This document shows positions 35,025 through 45,193 of a stretch of DNA of 64,000 bases, piece by piece. The first letter of the stretch is position 1; each line of letters starts with the position of its first letter. Below the pieces are notes generated by a model. The model was not told the origin of the DNA. It saw only the letters and a program-made list of their open reading frames with translations, and ran no database searches. The translations under genes and the position numbers were made by a program. The stretch comes from Deltaproteobacteria bacterium (GTDB lineage Bacteria; Desulfobacterota; Desulfuromonadia; Geobacterales; JAJYBI01): the NCBI GenBank assembly GCA_021779095.1, contig JAJYBI010000005.1, positions 109,120 through 173,119 of the forward strand, read 5' to 3'.

Positions 35025-38000
35025 TCAGTGCTTCATACCGCTGTATTTAAGTGTACCCCTCTTCAGATCGCGACACTTCATGAGCACGAAAATCACCGGT
35101 GTCATGATGAGGACATGGATGGCGGAAGTGATCATGCCGCCGATCATGGGGGCGGCGATCGGTTTCATCACGTCGGCGCCGGTGCCGGTGGACCACATGA
35201 TCGGGACCAGGCCGAGGAGCGCCACCGCCACGGTCATGAGCTTCGGTCTGAGGCGCAGGACCGCCCCCTCGAAGGTGGCCTCGTAGATATCCTGCTCCGT
35301 GACCGGTCCCTGCACGAGCCGCTTGTCAAGCGCCTCGTGCAGATAGATCACCATCACCACCCCGGTCTCCACCGCGATGCCGTACAGGGCGATGAAACCG
35401 ACCCAGACCGCCACGGACATGTTGTACCCCAGCGCCTTCACCAGGTAGACCCCGCCCACGAGGGCGAAGGGGACGGAGAGCATGACCATCGAGGCCTCCA
35501 GGGCGGAATGGAAGGTGAAGTAGAGCAGCACGAAGATGACCAGCATCCCCAGTGGCACGAGGATCTCCAGCCGCTTCCTGGCCCGCACCTGGTTCTCCCA
35601 CTGTCCGGACCAGGAGACGTAGTAGCCGGGCGGAACCTTGAGCTCTCTCCCCAGCACCTTCTGTGCCTCCGTGACGAACCCTCCCATGTCGCGGCCGCGG
35701 ACATTCAGGTAGACGAGCGAGCGAAGGAGCCCCCCCTCGCTGGATATCATCGGTGCACCGGTGGAAACCTTGATCCTGGTCACGAGTGCCAGCGGTATCT
35801 GCGCCCCCTCCCGGGTCGGCACGAGGATGTTCCTGATGGCCTGGATGGTGTCCCGGTAGTCGCGCAGGTAGCGAATCCGGATCGGGAACCGGTCCCGCCC
35901 CGCAACCGCAGTGGTGAGCTTTTCGCCCCCCAGGGCGGTCTGGATCACGTCCTGGATATCTCCCACATCGATCCCGTAGCGGGCCGCCGCCTCCCGGTCC
36001 GGCTCGATATCGAGGTAGTCCCCCCCCGTGACCCGTTCCGCATCCACGTCCGCGGCGCCGGGGATTGTCTTGAGGATCTTCTCCGCCTGCACTGCCAGGT
36101 TCTCCAGCACGTTCAGGTCGCTGCCGAAGATCTTCACCCCGAGATCGGTGCGCACGCCGGTGGAAAGCATGTTGATCCGGTTGATGATCGGCTGGGTCCA
36201 GCCGTTACGCACCCCGGGAATCTGGAGCTTGGCGTCCAGCTCCGAGACGATGTCGTTTTTCGTGATGCCGGGACGCCACTGGTCCTTCGGCTTCAGGGTG
36301 ATGATCGACTCGAACATGGAGACCGGCGCCGGGTCGGTGGAGGTTTCGGCCCGCCCCACCTTGCCCAGGACCTCCTTCACCTCCGGTACGCTCATAATGA
36401 TCTTGTCCTGCACCTGGACCAGCCGGTGCGCCTCGGTGATGGAGACGTTGGGAAGCGCCACCGGCATGTAGAGGATCGAACCTTCGTCCAGGGGGGGCAT
36501 GAACTCGCTCCCGAGGGACATGAACATGGGTATGGCGACGGCCAGCGCCACGCAGTTCAACAGGATGGTGGTCTTCTTGTGCTTCAGGACCCACCTTATC
36601 ACCGGCGCGTAGAGCCGGACGAAGAAGGTGGAAACCGGGTTGGCGCTCTCGGGGGGCATTTTGCCGCGCATCAGGTAGTACATGAGGACCGGCACCAGGG
36701 TGATGGCGATGATGGCCGATCCCGCCATGGAGAAGGTCTTCGTGAAGGCGAGCGGATGGAAGAGCTTCCCCTCCTGCCCCTCCAGGAGGAAGACCGGCAC
36801 GAAGGAGAGGATGATGATGGCGAGCGAGAAGAAGATCGCCCGCCCCACCTGCTTGGCACTGGCGATAACCACTTCAAGCCGCCGTGACTGCCGCTCCTCC
36901 GGCGAAAGCTCCGAGAGATGGCGGTAACAGTTCTCTACCATGATGACCCCGGCGTCCACCAGGACCCCGATGGCGATGGCGATCCCCCCCAGCGACATGA
37001 TATTGGAGGTGACCCCCATGAACCGCATGGTGATGAAGGAGATGAGCACGGCGATCGGAAGGGTGAGGACGATCACGAGGGCGCTCTGGAAATGGAGCAG
37101 GAAGGCGAGTACCACCAGGGAGACGACGATCGACTCCTCCGTGAGGGAGTGCTTGAGGGTATGGATCGCCCGCTCGATCAGGTCGGAACGGTCGTAGCGG
37201 GTGACGATGTGCACCCCCGGGGGGAGCCCCTTGGAGAGGGCGGCGATCTTCGCCTTGACCCGGTCGATGACGTCCTTGGCGTTCGCCCCGTAGCGCATGA
37301 CCACGATCCCGCCCACGCGTTCTCCCTCCCCGTTCAGGTCGAGGAGCCCCCGGCGGATGGCGCCGCCCATCTGCACGGTCCCCAGGTTCTTCACATAGAT
37401 GGGGGTCCCGTTTTGGTCCGCGCCGACCACGATGTTCTCCAGATCGCTCCGGGACTTCACGTAGCCGGTGCCGCGGATCAGATACTCGGCATCGGACTGT
37501 TCCAGGAGGCGTCCCCCGACCTCGTTGTTGGAGCGCTTGACCGCCTCCATCACGTCCCTGATCTTCATGTGGTAGGCCCAGAGCTTGTTCGGATCGAGGT
37601 CAATCTGGTACTCCCGGACGAACCCACCGATGGAGGCGACCTCGGCCACCCCGGGGACGGTGTTCAACTGGTACCGGACGAACCAGTCCTGCAGGGTGCG
37701 GAGCTGGGCCAGGTCATACCCGTCCCCCTCGATGGTGTACCAGAAGACGTGTCCCACGCCGGTGCCGTCCGGTCCGAGCGTCGGGGTGACGCCAGGGGGA
37801 AGGAGCGAGGCGGCGTAGTTGAGCCGCTCCAGCACCCGGGTACGGGCCCAGTAGATGTCCGCCTTGTCGTCGAAGATCACGTAGATCATCGAGTAGCCGA
37901 ACGCGGAGGAGGCGCGCACCGCCTTGACATCGGGGAGTCCCTGGAGGTTCGCCGCCAGGGGGTAGGTCACCTGGTCCTCCACCACCTGAGGAGAGCGGCC

Positions 38001-38162
38001 GGGATAATCGGTGAAGACGATCACCTGGTTGTCGGAAAGGTCCGGGATGGCGTCAACCGGCGTCGTGTAGACGGCCCAGATGCCGACGGCGATGACCAGG
38101 GCGAAGATCATGAAGACGATGATCCGGTTGCGGGCGGAGTATTCGATGATTTTTTCGATCAT
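35025..38162 (-). CDS. cusA: CusA-type heavy-metal RND efflux pump
   Basis: A 1045-aa inner-membrane proton-driven transporter with 12 predicted membrane segments in the usual 1+5+1+5 pattern and two large periplasmic loops. Family features are VDAIPDLSDNQVIVFTDYPGRSPQ near the N terminus, the GGIAIAIGVLVDAGVIMVENCYR membrane segment with its relay Asp, and EGSILYMPVALPNVSITEA. Met residues in the periplasmic part may form the metal path. It exports Cu(I)/Ag(I) or similar. It is downstream of cusB on the same strand. Confidence 0.95.
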   Translation of the reverse strand: MIEKIIEYSARNRIIVFMIFALVIAVGIWAVYTTPVDAIPDLSDNQVIVFTDYPGRSPQVVEDQVTYPLAANLQGLPDVKAVRASSAFGYSMIYVIFDDKADIYWARTRVLERLNYAASLLPPGVTPTLGPDGTGVGHVFWYTIEGDGYDLAQLRTLQDWFVRYQLNTVPGVAEVASIGGFVREYQIDLDPNKLWAYHMKIRDVMEAVKRSNNEVGGRLLEQSDAEYLIRGTGYVKSRSDLENIVVGADQNGTPIYVKNLGTVQMGGAIRRGLLDLNGEGERVGGIVVMRYGANAKDVIDRVKAKIAALSKGLPPGVHIVTRYDRSDLIERAIHTLKHSLTEESIVVSLVVLAFLLHFQSALVIVLTLPIAVLISFITMRFMGVTSNIMSLGGIAIAIGVLVDAGVIMVENCYRHLSELSPEERQSRRLEVVIASAKQVGRAIFFSLAIIILSFVPVFLLEGQEGKLFHPLAFTKTFSMAGSAIIAITLVPVLMYYLMRGKMPPESANPVSTFFVRLYAPVIRWVLKHKKTTILLNCVALAVAIPMFMSLGSEFMPPLDEGSILYMPVALPNVSITEAHRLVQVQDKIIMSVPEVKEVLGKVGRAETSTDPAPVSMFESIITLKPKDQWRPGITKNDIVSELDAKLQIPGVRNGWTQPIINRINMLSTGVRTDLGVKIFGSDLNVLENLAVQAEKILKTIPGAADVDAERVTGGDYLDIEPDREAAARYGIDVGDIQDVIQTALGGEKLTTAVAGRDRFPIRIRYLRDYRDTIQAIRNILVPTREGAQIPLALVTRIKVSTGAPMISSEGGLLRSLVYLNVRGRDMGGFVTEAQKVLGRELKVPPGYYVSWSGQWENQVRARKRLEILVPLGMLVIFVLLYFTFHSALEASMVMLSVPFALVGGVYLVKALGYNMSVAVWVGFIALYGIAVETGVVMVIYLHEALDKRLVQGPVTEQDIYEATFEGAVLRLRPKLMTVAVALLGLVPIMWSTGTGADVMKPIAAPMIGGMITSAIHVLIMTPVIFVLMKCRDLKRGTLKYSGMKH

Positions 38163-38279
38163 AAATATATCCTGGCTCTAGGCACTGGGCGCTAGGTGCT
38201 GGTAAATGGGCACCTGGACCCGGCATGCAGAGGTTGATGTCCCCCGTGCCTAGTGTCCGATGCGCCGTGCATGCCTTTC

Positions 38280-39662
38280 TCACATCTTCATGTCGCCCAT
38301 ATCCAGTCCCCCCCCTTTTTTGGCGGGGGATGCCGGCTTCGGCGACGCCGGCTGCGACTCCATCTTCATCCCCGGCATCGCCCCGTGATCCCCCTCCCCG
38401 CCCGACTGGAGCTGGGATTCGGAATCGATCAGATAACCACCGGAGACGGCGACCCGGTCCCCGCGGAATAAGCCGGAGAGGATCTGTATCTGATCACCGT
38501 CGCGCTCTCCCACGGTGACGTCGCGGGGTTCGAACACGCCCGGCTTCGCCTCAAGCCAGACCACCTTCCGCTGGCCGGTATCCATAACGGCCGACGCCGG
38601 AACGACGAGGGCCGGGGCGAGCGGTATCCTGATGGACGCGTTCACGAACATGTCCGGCTTGAGGCGCATCCCCGGGTTCGGCAGTTCCACCCGCACCTTG
38701 ACGGTACGGGTCTTCGGGTCGAGGAACGGGTAGATGTAGGAGACCCGGCCGGTGAAGGTCTTCCCCGGGTACGACTGGGAGGTGATCTCCACCTTTTGTC
38801 CGACCTTCACGTTGGGGAAATCGTTTTCGTACACCTCCAGCTCCGTCCAGATGCGCGACAGGTCGGCGATGCTGAAGAGCGGGTCCCCCTCCTTCACGTA
38901 CTGGCCGGCGAGGACCAGCTTGTCGATGACGATCCCGGAAAGCGGGGTGTAGATCGGAATCCGGATGTCGGGTCTGCCGCTCTTCTCCAGGGCGGCGATC
39001 TGGCTGTCTTTCACCCCCCAGAGCCGGAGCCGCTGCCGGGCCGAGGCCACAAGACCCTCACCATCGGCGGAGATGGAGGCGATGGGTGAGTCTTTAAGCT
39101 GGTCGCGGCTTTTCAGGGCAAGGAGGTACTCCTGCTCCGTGGCGACCAGATCGGGGGAGTAGAGCTCGGCCACCGGACGCTTTGCGGAGACGTAGTCACC
39201 CACCTTGTCCACGTAGAGCCGGTCGATCCGCCCCGCCACCCAGGAGGTCACCTTCGCCTGACGCGCCTGGTCGTACTGGACGATACCCACCGCATCGATC
39301 ACCTTGACGAGGACGGTACGGTCCGCCTTCTGGGTCGCCACGTTGGCCATCACCATCTGGGTGGGAGAGAGGGAGACCTGCTGGATGCCCTGCATCTCCT
39401 TCGTGCTCGCCTGGGCCGCCTGGACCTTCTTCACCAGCGTCATGCCGCAGATTGGGCAGCTTCCCGGCTTGTCCGTAACGATGAACGGGTGCATGGGACA
39501 GGTGTACTGGACCTTGGCGTCGGTCTGCTGCCTGGCACTGCCGTCACCCTTGTGCCAGCCCGCCAGCTTCTGCAATCTGCCGCTCTTGTAAAGCCAGCCA
39601 CCAACGACAATCAACAGTGTCAGGATTGTCAGTGGAATGGTGATCTTCTTGTTGATAGACAT
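38280..39662 (-). CDS. cusB: CusB-type periplasmic adaptor with heavy-metal-binding domain
   Basis: A 460-aa membrane-fusion protein. An N-terminal anchor (about 8-25) is followed by a heavy-metal-binding motif, YTCPMHPFIVTDKPGSCPICGM, at about 50-72. Barrel-sandwich, beta-barrel and helical hairpin regions follow. The C-terminal end MPGMKMESQP...GGGLDMGDMKM is rich in Met and may bind metal. The ATG at 39662 is used; a TTG three codons earlier lies too close to the GAGG. It links CusA to CusC. Confidence 0.93.
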   Translation of the reverse strand: MSINKKITIPLTILTLLIVVGGWLYKSGRLQKLAGWHKGDGSARQQTDAKVQYTCPMHPFIVTDKPGSCPICGMTLVKKVQAAQASTKEMQGIQQVSLSPTQMVMANVATQKADRTVLVKVIDAVGIVQYDQARQAKVTSWVAGRIDRLYVDKVGDYVSAKRPVAELYSPDLVATEQEYLLALKSRDQLKDSPIASISADGEGLVASARQRLRLWGVKDSQIAALEKSGRPDIRIPIYTPLSGIVIDKLVLAGQYVKEGDPLFSIADLSRIWTELEVYENDFPNVKVGQKVEITSQSYPGKTFTGRVSYIYPFLDPKTRTVKVRVELPNPGMRLKPDMFVNASIRIPLAPALVVPASAVMDTGQRKVVWLEAKPGVFEPRDVTVGERDGDQIQILSGLFRGDRVAVSGGYLIDSESQLQSGGEGDHGAMPGMKMESQPASPKPASPAKKGGGLDMGDMKM

Positions 39663-39707
39663 AGCGCTCAACCTCGCTTCAGATAGTTTTCGACCAGCCT
39701 ACGCATG

Positions 39708-40979
39708 TCAGGGCAGTTCCTTCCCCACCAGCGCCTCCAGCTCCGCCCGCTTCATCTGGTAGTCGGCGAGCGAGTCGTAATATTCACGCTCGTAGTTGAA
39801 CAGGGTCATCTGGCTGTCCAGGAGCGTCAGGAAGTCCACCTTGTTCACCCGGTAGTTGATCGTGGCCGACTCCAGGGTCTGGTTCGCCTGGGGGATGATG
39901 CCGGTCTTGTATAGTTCCGCCAGCTTACGGCGCCGCTCCAGGCGGGCCAAGAGGTCGGTGATGCCGGATTCGATGCCGTTTCTGAGGCTGTTCAGTTCCT
40001 CTCTCACCATGGCGATCTCGGAGTTCGACTCCGCTACCGCCGCCTGCCGCCGCGCCCGCTGCACCGGCAGGTTGAAGGTGAGTCCGAGGGTGTACATGTC
40101 GTCCCCTTCACTCCCCATCGCCGGGTCGCGCTGCATGTATTCGAGGGAGACGTTGAAGTCGGGATAGAACTCCCTGTCGGCCAGCTTGCGCCCCGCCTCC
40201 CCCCCGGCGATCCGGGCCGTGAGGCTCTTGATCTCGGGGCGGTTCCCGTAGGCCAGATCCCGCAGCTCCTTGGCGGAGAGGGTAACGGCGGTAAGCTCGA
40301 AATCGGGAATGGTGCCGACCGGGGTGTCGGACGGCCGGGAGAGAAGCGCATTCAGCTCCGCCTGGGCGGTCGTGCGCTGCTGCTCCAGGGTGATCCGCAT
40401 GTCGAGGAGCTTTGAGCGCTCCACCTGGGCCTTGAGGATATCGGTCTGCGACCCCTGGTTCACGGCATACCTCGTCTCGGCCAGGGCGATGAAATCGTCC
40501 AGGATGCGGATGTTCTTGGCCACAATGCCGGCCGACTTGTCGATGTAGTAGATCCGGTACCAGGTTTCCTTGACCATGCGGGTCAGGTCGAGCTTGCGCT
40601 CTTCCAGGGTCCAGTGGTAGGCATCGGCCGTCTTCGCCGCGATCTCCCCGCGGAGCGCGCGTTTCCCCCAGAAGGGGAGCTGCTGGGAGATTCCGATCAC
40701 CTTGGCGGTCATGGAATCCCGGCTGAAGTTGACCGGATCTGCAACGACCCCGTTCTGGATCTTCAGCATGAGCATCGGATCGTCGAGGGAGCGGGCCTGG
40801 GCGATCTTCTCCCGGTACATCCGCCAGCGGGCGTCGGATGCCTTCAGCTCCGGATTGTTGGCCAGGGCGGTCTCGATGAGGCTGGGAAGGTTTTCGACGG
40901 GCGGAGAATCCGCAGCGACCGCGGAGGTAACCAGCAGTGCGACGGTACAAAGCACAAGAGGAACGATACGGTATTTCAT
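39708..40979 (-). CDS. cusC: CusC/TolC-like outer-membrane efflux protein
   Basis: A 423-aa outer-membrane channel of the tripartite pump. The signal peptide runs to SAVAADS. Two repeats of long helices and beta strands are typical of OEP-family proteins (LPSLIETALANNPELKASDARWRMYREKIAQARSL and the later EIAMVREELNSLRNGIESGITD). GAGGAG precedes the ATG at 40979. It is the first gene of the operon, preceded by a possible sigma-54 site at 41018-41033. Confidence 0.92.
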   Translation of the reverse strand: MKYRIVPLVLCTVALLVTSAVAADSPPVENLPSLIETALANNPELKASDARWRMYREKIAQARSLDDPMLMLKIQNGVVADPVNFSRDSMTAKVIGISQQLPFWGKRALRGEIAAKTADAYHWTLEERKLDLTRMVKETWYRIYYIDKSAGIVAKNIRILDDFIALAETRYAVNQGSQTDILKAQVERSKLLDMRITLEQQRTTAQAELNALLSRPSDTPVGTIPDFELTAVTLSAKELRDLAYGNRPEIKSLTARIAGGEAGRKLADREFYPDFNVSLEYMQRDPAMGSEGDDMYTLGLTFNLPVQRARRQAAVAESNSEIAMVREELNSLRNGIESGITDLLARLERRRKLAELYKTGIIPQANQTLESATINYRVNKVDFLTLLDSQMTLFNYEREYYDSLADYQMKRAELEALVGKELP

Positions 40980-41017
40980 GAGAACTCCTCGACAGTAGAT
41001 CATGTACCGATGTAACC

Positions 41018-41033
41018 TACACAGGCCGTGCCA
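41018..41033 (-). promoter_or_regulatory. Possible sigma-54 promoter of the cusCBA operon
   Basis: On the minus strand TGGCACGGCCTGTGTA matches the -24 half TGGCACG perfectly. The -12 half is weak: GT stands in place of GC. It lies about 40-55 bp before the cusC start and directly downstream of a sigma-54 regulator gene, which makes the reading plausible. Confidence 0.4.
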
Positions 41034-41150
41034 ATCGGACAACCAGCTGAAATCACGACGTGCATACGGCATCACCGAACCGGACATGCAGACTATTCAG
41101 CACCGCGTGCAGAAAATCCCCTCATCGCGGACCGGAAACGGGCTCTGCCA

Positions 41151-42520
41151 CTACGGCCTCTTTTTATCCGGCGGAGTGATCGCGTACTTCTCCATCCGGT
41201 ATACGAGCGTGTGGCGCGGTATCCGCAGAAAGCGGGCAGCGGAGGTCTGGTTCCAGTTGGTGCGTTGCAGCGCCTCAACCACCACCTCCCGCTCCAGCTG
41301 CTCCAAGGAATAACCGTCGTCCGGCAGGTTGATCACCTGCATCCGGCCACGTGCCTGGTTCAGCCGAATCTTGTCCGGCAGGTCGTCGACCGTGATAGTA
41401 TCCCCACGACGCATGATGAGGAGCCGCTCCACCGTGTTCTCCAGCTCACGGACGTTACCGGGCCAGGCGTAGCGGCAGAGCGCATCCAGCGCTTCCCGGG
41501 AAAACTCCACCCGTTCGCCGCCGAGCCGTCCCGCAAAGTGGCGGATCAAAAGGGGAATATCGGAGGCTCGCTGGCGCAGGGGGGGAAGGATGACCGGCAC
41601 CACGGAGATCCGGTAGTACAGGTCCTCGCGGAAGGTGCCATCCACGATGGCCGCCTCCAGGTCGTTGTGGGTGGCGGCGATGACCCGCACGTCGATCCGC
41701 TGCGGCGCCACCCCCCCACCGGGTCCACCGTCCGCTCCTGCAGGGCGCGCAGCAGCTTGGGCTGCAGGTCCGGCGGCATGTCCCCCACCTCGTCCAGGAA
41801 GATGGTCCCGCCGTCGGCCAGCTGGAACTTGCCCGGCTTGTCCTTTACCGCCCCGGTAAACGCGCCTTTGGCATGGCCGAACAGCTCGCTCTCCAGCAGT
41901 TCGCGGGGGATGGCGGCGCAGTTGATGGCGACGAAGGGGCGTTCCCGCCGGGAGCTTAGGGAGTGGATCGCCCGGGCCACCAACTCCTTGCCGGTCCCCG
42001 ACTCGCCGTTGATCAGCACCGTCGCGTCCGTATCGGCAACCCGCCGCACCTGGTCGAACACCCGCTCCATCGCCGCCGACGTACCGACGATGGCACGGAA
42101 GTCGGCCCGGCCGGCCAGCTCCTCCCGAAGACGCCGGTTTTCCGCGGAGAGCCCGGACAGCTGGAGCGCCTTGGCCACCGTCAGCTTCAGCTCGTCGCGG
42201 TTGAACGGCTTGGTGATGTAGTCGAACGCCCCCTGCTTCATCGCCTCCACCGCCGTGTCCACCGTGCCGAAGGCGGTGATGATGATGACCGGGACGTCGG
42301 CGCCGGACCCCTTCACCGTCTTCAGCACCTGGAACCCGTCCATCCCCGGCATCTTCATGTCGGTGATGACGAGGGCGGGGTTCAGTTCCCCGAAGAGCCG
42401 CACCCCCTCTTCCCCCGTGGCGGCGGCGGTGACGTCGTACCCCTCTTCCTGCAGGTTGAATTCGAGCACGCGACGCAGCGAGCTGTCGTCCTCGATGATC
42501 ACGATCCGCTTACCGTTCAT
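41151..42520 (-). pseudogene. Sigma-54-dependent response regulator, frameshifted in a G tract
   Basis: Receiver with Asp54 in [12 protein letters not shown]+ domain with [21 protein letters not shown] and [10 protein letters not shown]-terminal Fis HTH with ARFLRIPRHTLVYRMEKY. The frame breaks after ERTVDPVGG. The correct continuation, [19 protein letters not shown], is in another frame. On the plus strand the tract at 41711-41717 is seven C; eight would restore a 456-aa protein. The gene overlaps the kinase gene by 11 bp and lies upstream of cusC. It is therefore a recent loss, a phase-variable switch or a sequencing error. If intact it would activate the cus operon. Confidence 0.88.
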
Positions 42521-43619
42521 CGGTGTCCTCCGTTCCGATCGCGGGGAGCCGCAGCGTCACGGTGGTACCCTCCCCCTCCTCGCTCTGCACCGAGATCGTC
42601 CCCCCGTGGGCGGTGACGATCCGCTTGGCAACGGCGAGCCCCAGCCCCGTCCCCTCCTCTTTCGTGGTAAAGAACGGTTCGAACAGCCGCGGAAGGTCGG
42701 CAGGAGGTATCCCTGACCCCGTATCGGTAACCTGCAGTTCGATCATAGCGCCGTTTTCGTTGACTGCAAGCGTTACCCTCCCCTCCGCAGGGGTGGCGTG
42801 CAGGGCGTTCAGCAGCAGATTGAGAACCACCTGACGCAGCTGGTCGCGATCGCCGGACAGCTCGACGGCGGCGACCTGCATGTCCAGCGTGATGCCGCGC
42901 CGTTTCGCCTCGGCGGCGACGAGGGTCGCCACCATCCGCAGCTCCTCCGCCAGATCGAACCGCTCCCGCGTACCGGGCTGGGGACGGGCCTGCCGCAGGA
43001 ACTCCTCCACCACCCGGTTGAGCCGTTCCGTCTCCTTCACGAGGATCTCGACAAACTCGTATTTCCGGTCGCCCGGCGCGAAATCGTCCTTCAGGATCTC
43101 CGCCGTACCGCGGATGGAACCGAGCGGATTGCGGATCTCGTGGGCGAGGACCGCGGAGAGCTCACCCATGAGCGACAGCCGTTCCGCCCGCCGCAGCTGT
43201 TCCTCGATGGCGATGATCCGTTCGGACTGTTCCTCGAGTTTCGCGTACGACGCCTCCAGTCCGCGGGCCGTCTTCTCCAGCTGCGCCCTGCGCCGCTGCT
43301 CGCGACCGGCGAGCAGCCCCGTCACCCCGCCGACGACGTTGTACATGACGATCTCCAGGTACTTGTCCAATTCCATGGAGACATGCCCCCCCCACTGGAA
43401 CATGATATGGGGGACATACGCGAGACTCACGCAGAGAGCTGCAATGAGCCCCCCCCGCAGACCGAACCAGAAGGCGGCCAGGATGACCGGTATGTAGTAG
43501 AGCCGCTGGAAGATGTCGTGCAGCATCGGAAGGTAGAGGGGGGTCGTGTAGTGCAGCAGGCTGATGCCGACGATGAACACGAGTATCAGCAGCGGTCGAA
43601 ACGCAGGTGTGTGGCGCAT
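42510..43619 (-). CDS. Membrane histidine kinase partner of the cus-linked regulator
   Basis: A 369-aa sensor with four to five membrane segments in the first 105 residues and almost no periplasmic domain. A coiled linker follows (110-145), then HisKA with [22 protein letters not shown] and a HATPase with [11 protein letters not shown] and [12 protein letters not shown]. The NtrB/AtoS-type catalytic core fits the sigma-54 regulator that overlaps its 3' end. A signal dissolved in the membrane or sensed via its helices is likely. Confidence 0.9.
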   Translation of the reverse strand: MRHTPAFRPLLILVFIVGISLLHYTTPLYLPMLHDIFQRLYYIPVILAAFWFGLRGGLIAALCVSLAYVPHIMFQWGGHVSMELDKYLEIVMYNVVGGVTGLLAGREQRRRAQLEKTARGLEASYAKLEEQSERIIAIEEQLRRAERLSLMGELSAVLAHEIRNPLGSIRGTAEILKDDFAPGDRKYEFVEILVKETERLNRVVEEFLRQARPQPGTRERFDLAEELRMVATLVAAEAKRRGITLDMQVAAVELSGDRDQLRQVVLNLLLNALHATPAEGRVTLAVNENGAMIELQVTDTGSGIPPADLPRLFEPFFTTKEEGTGLGLAVAKRIVTAHGGTISVQSEEGEGTTVTLRLPAIGTEDTDER

Positions 43620-43734
43620 GGGTAACAGGGGGATCTCCCTTCGTGACGGATTACCGGTACGGATACACGCACCATGCCAACACGCATTATCCCGGAATTA
43701 TTGAGACTTTTAGACTGTGCACACACCAGCTGAG

Positions 43735-43764
43735 GAATATCCCGCACCATGATGCGGAATATTC
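43735..43764. repeat. Inverted repeat between gluQ and the kinase gene
   Basis: GAATATCCCGCA and TGCGGAATATTC flank six bases, giving a nearly perfect 30-bp dyad (one mismatch). No T tract follows on either strand. It could be an operator upstream of the kinase gene at 43619 or a weak terminator for gluQ. Confidence 0.5.
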
Positions 43765-43810
43765 GACAACCGTAGCATACCGCGGCAGATCAGGTTGTCA
43801 AAGGGGAGAA

Positions 43811-44764
43811 TCAGGCGGTGGGAGGCAGCTGAATCGGAGCCGATTCGGAGGGGATACGCTCCGGGGAGATGGCGTCGGTCCCCCAGCGAAGCAGCTCCCG
43901 TGCGGATGCACCGCAAAGGTCGGCGGGGACCGGCATCCCGAGGAATCCCAGCGCCGCCTCGATGAGGGAACCACCTTCACGGGAGAGGTCGCGGCCCGCG
44001 GCAAGGGAGACGGCGTTGTCGCGCTTGCTGAGCTTGGTGCCGTCGGGGTTGACAACGAGCGGCAGGTGGTAGTAGTCCGGCTGGGGACAGCCGAGCAGCC
44101 GCTGCAGGTATATCTGGCGGGGAGTCGACGAGAGGAGGTCGCTCCCGCGGACCACCTGCGTCACCCCGCACTCCGCATCGTCCACCACCACCGCCAGATG
44201 GTAGGCGAACGGTCCGTCGGCCCGCTGGATGATGAAGTCGCCGCAGGACGAGGAGACCTCCTGGCTGAAATATCCCATGACGCCGTCATGGAAACGGATC
44301 AGGTCGTCGTACACCTTGACCCGGAAGGCGCGTTCCTCCTTACCCTCGGCGAGCCCGTCCCGGCAGATGCCGGGATAGACGAGACCGTCGTCACCGTGGG
44401 GGGCGGACGCGATCCGCGCCACCTCTGCCCGCGAACAGCCGCACGGATAGGCGAGCCCCTTCTCCAGCAGCATCTGCAACACCGCACGATAGGTTTCGAC
44501 CCGGCTGTTCTGGTACAGCACCGGCCCATCCCACTCGAAACCGAGCGTCTCCAGCGTGCGCAGCATGTCATCGGCGATACCGGGCACGATCCGCGGCACG
44601 TCCAGGTCCTCGATCCGCAAGAGCCAGATGCCGCCGGAGCGGCGCGCCATCAGGTAACTGCCGACGGCGGCAACCAGCGAGCCGAGGTGGAGCGGCCCCG
44701 TCGGAGACGGGGCAAATCGGCCAACGACACGATCAGATCGATGTTCCGGGGTGGGTTGACTCAC
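43811..44764 (-). CDS. gluQ: Glutamyl-Q tRNA(Asp) synthetase
   Basis: A 317-aa paralogue of GluRS lacking the anticodon-binding domain. It attaches glutamate to queuosine in the tRNA-Asp anticodon. GRFAPSPTGPLHLGSLVAAVGS contains the HIGH-like signature, LLRIEDLDVPR follows, and KLSKRD is the KMSKS-type loop. Four zinc-site residues sit in PCGCSR and YPGICR. The GTG at 44764 with AAGG upstream is preferred; a TTG start at 44812 would overlap ppnP. Confidence 0.93.
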   Translation of the reverse strand: MSQPTPEHRSDRVVGRFAPSPTGPLHLGSLVAAVGSYLMARRSGGIWLLRIEDLDVPRIVPGIADDMLRTLETLGFEWDGPVLYQNSRVETYRAVLQMLLEKGLAYPCGCSRAEVARIASAPHGDDGLVYPGICRDGLAEGKEERAFRVKVYDDLIRFHDGVMGYFSQEVSSSCGDFIIQRADGPFAYHLAVVVDDAECGVTQVVRGSDLLSSTPRQIYLQRLLGCPQPDYYHLPLVVNPDGTKLSKRDNAVSLAAGRDLSREGGSLIEAALGFLGMPVPADLCGASARELLRWGTDAISPERIPSESAPIQLPPTA

Positions 44765-44780
44765 GAAAACCGCCTTGAGG

Positions 44781-45092
44781 TCAGTCGAGGAAGGAACAGC
44801 AGTAATCGACAACCGTGGTGACCTTCATGGTGAACGAGGAGTTCGCCGGCACCTCGAACGCTTCTCCGCCCTTCACCGACGTCCATGCACCGCCGGCGAT
44901 GCTGACCTCCAGTTCGCCGGCAAGGATTTCCATCAGCTCCGGCGCCGCCGTGTTGAACGTATATTCACCCGGCTGGGCGATCCCGAGGGTCTTCTTGCTG
45001 CCGGACCCACACAGGATGGTCCTGCTTGTCACGGCCCCGTCGAAGTACACGTTCGCTTCCCTGATTACGGTAACATCCTTCAGTTCAGACAT
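44781..45092 (-). CDS. ppnP: Pyrimidine/purine nucleoside phosphorylase (PpnP, cupin fold)
   Basis: A 103-aa single-domain cupin. VTVIREANVYFDGAVTSRTI at the N terminus, KKTLGIAQPGEYTFNTAAPELMEILAGELEV in the middle and VPANSSFTMKVTTVVDYCCSFL at the end match the YaiE/PpnP family closely, and the length is typical. It phosphorolyses nucleosides in salvage. AAGGAG precedes the ATG. It is followed 16 bp later by gluQ. Confidence 0.92.
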   Translation of the reverse strand: MSELKDVTVIREANVYFDGAVTSRTILCGSGSKKTLGIAQPGEYTFNTAAPELMEILAGELEVSIAGGAWTSVKGGEAFEVPANSSFTMKVTTVVDYCCSFLD

Positions 45093-45193
45093 ACTCGCTC
45101 CTTTTAATGAATAACAGCTGGATACGGAGAAACATAATCCGGCAGCCGCGGCAGTGTCAACACAAAAACAGGCCCCGCGCGACGCGGCAGCGG

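Noticed and set aside
34971..38195. Long plus-strand open frames opposite cusA
   Set aside because: Asp/His/Gly-rich antisense shadow of a clear RND pump gene.
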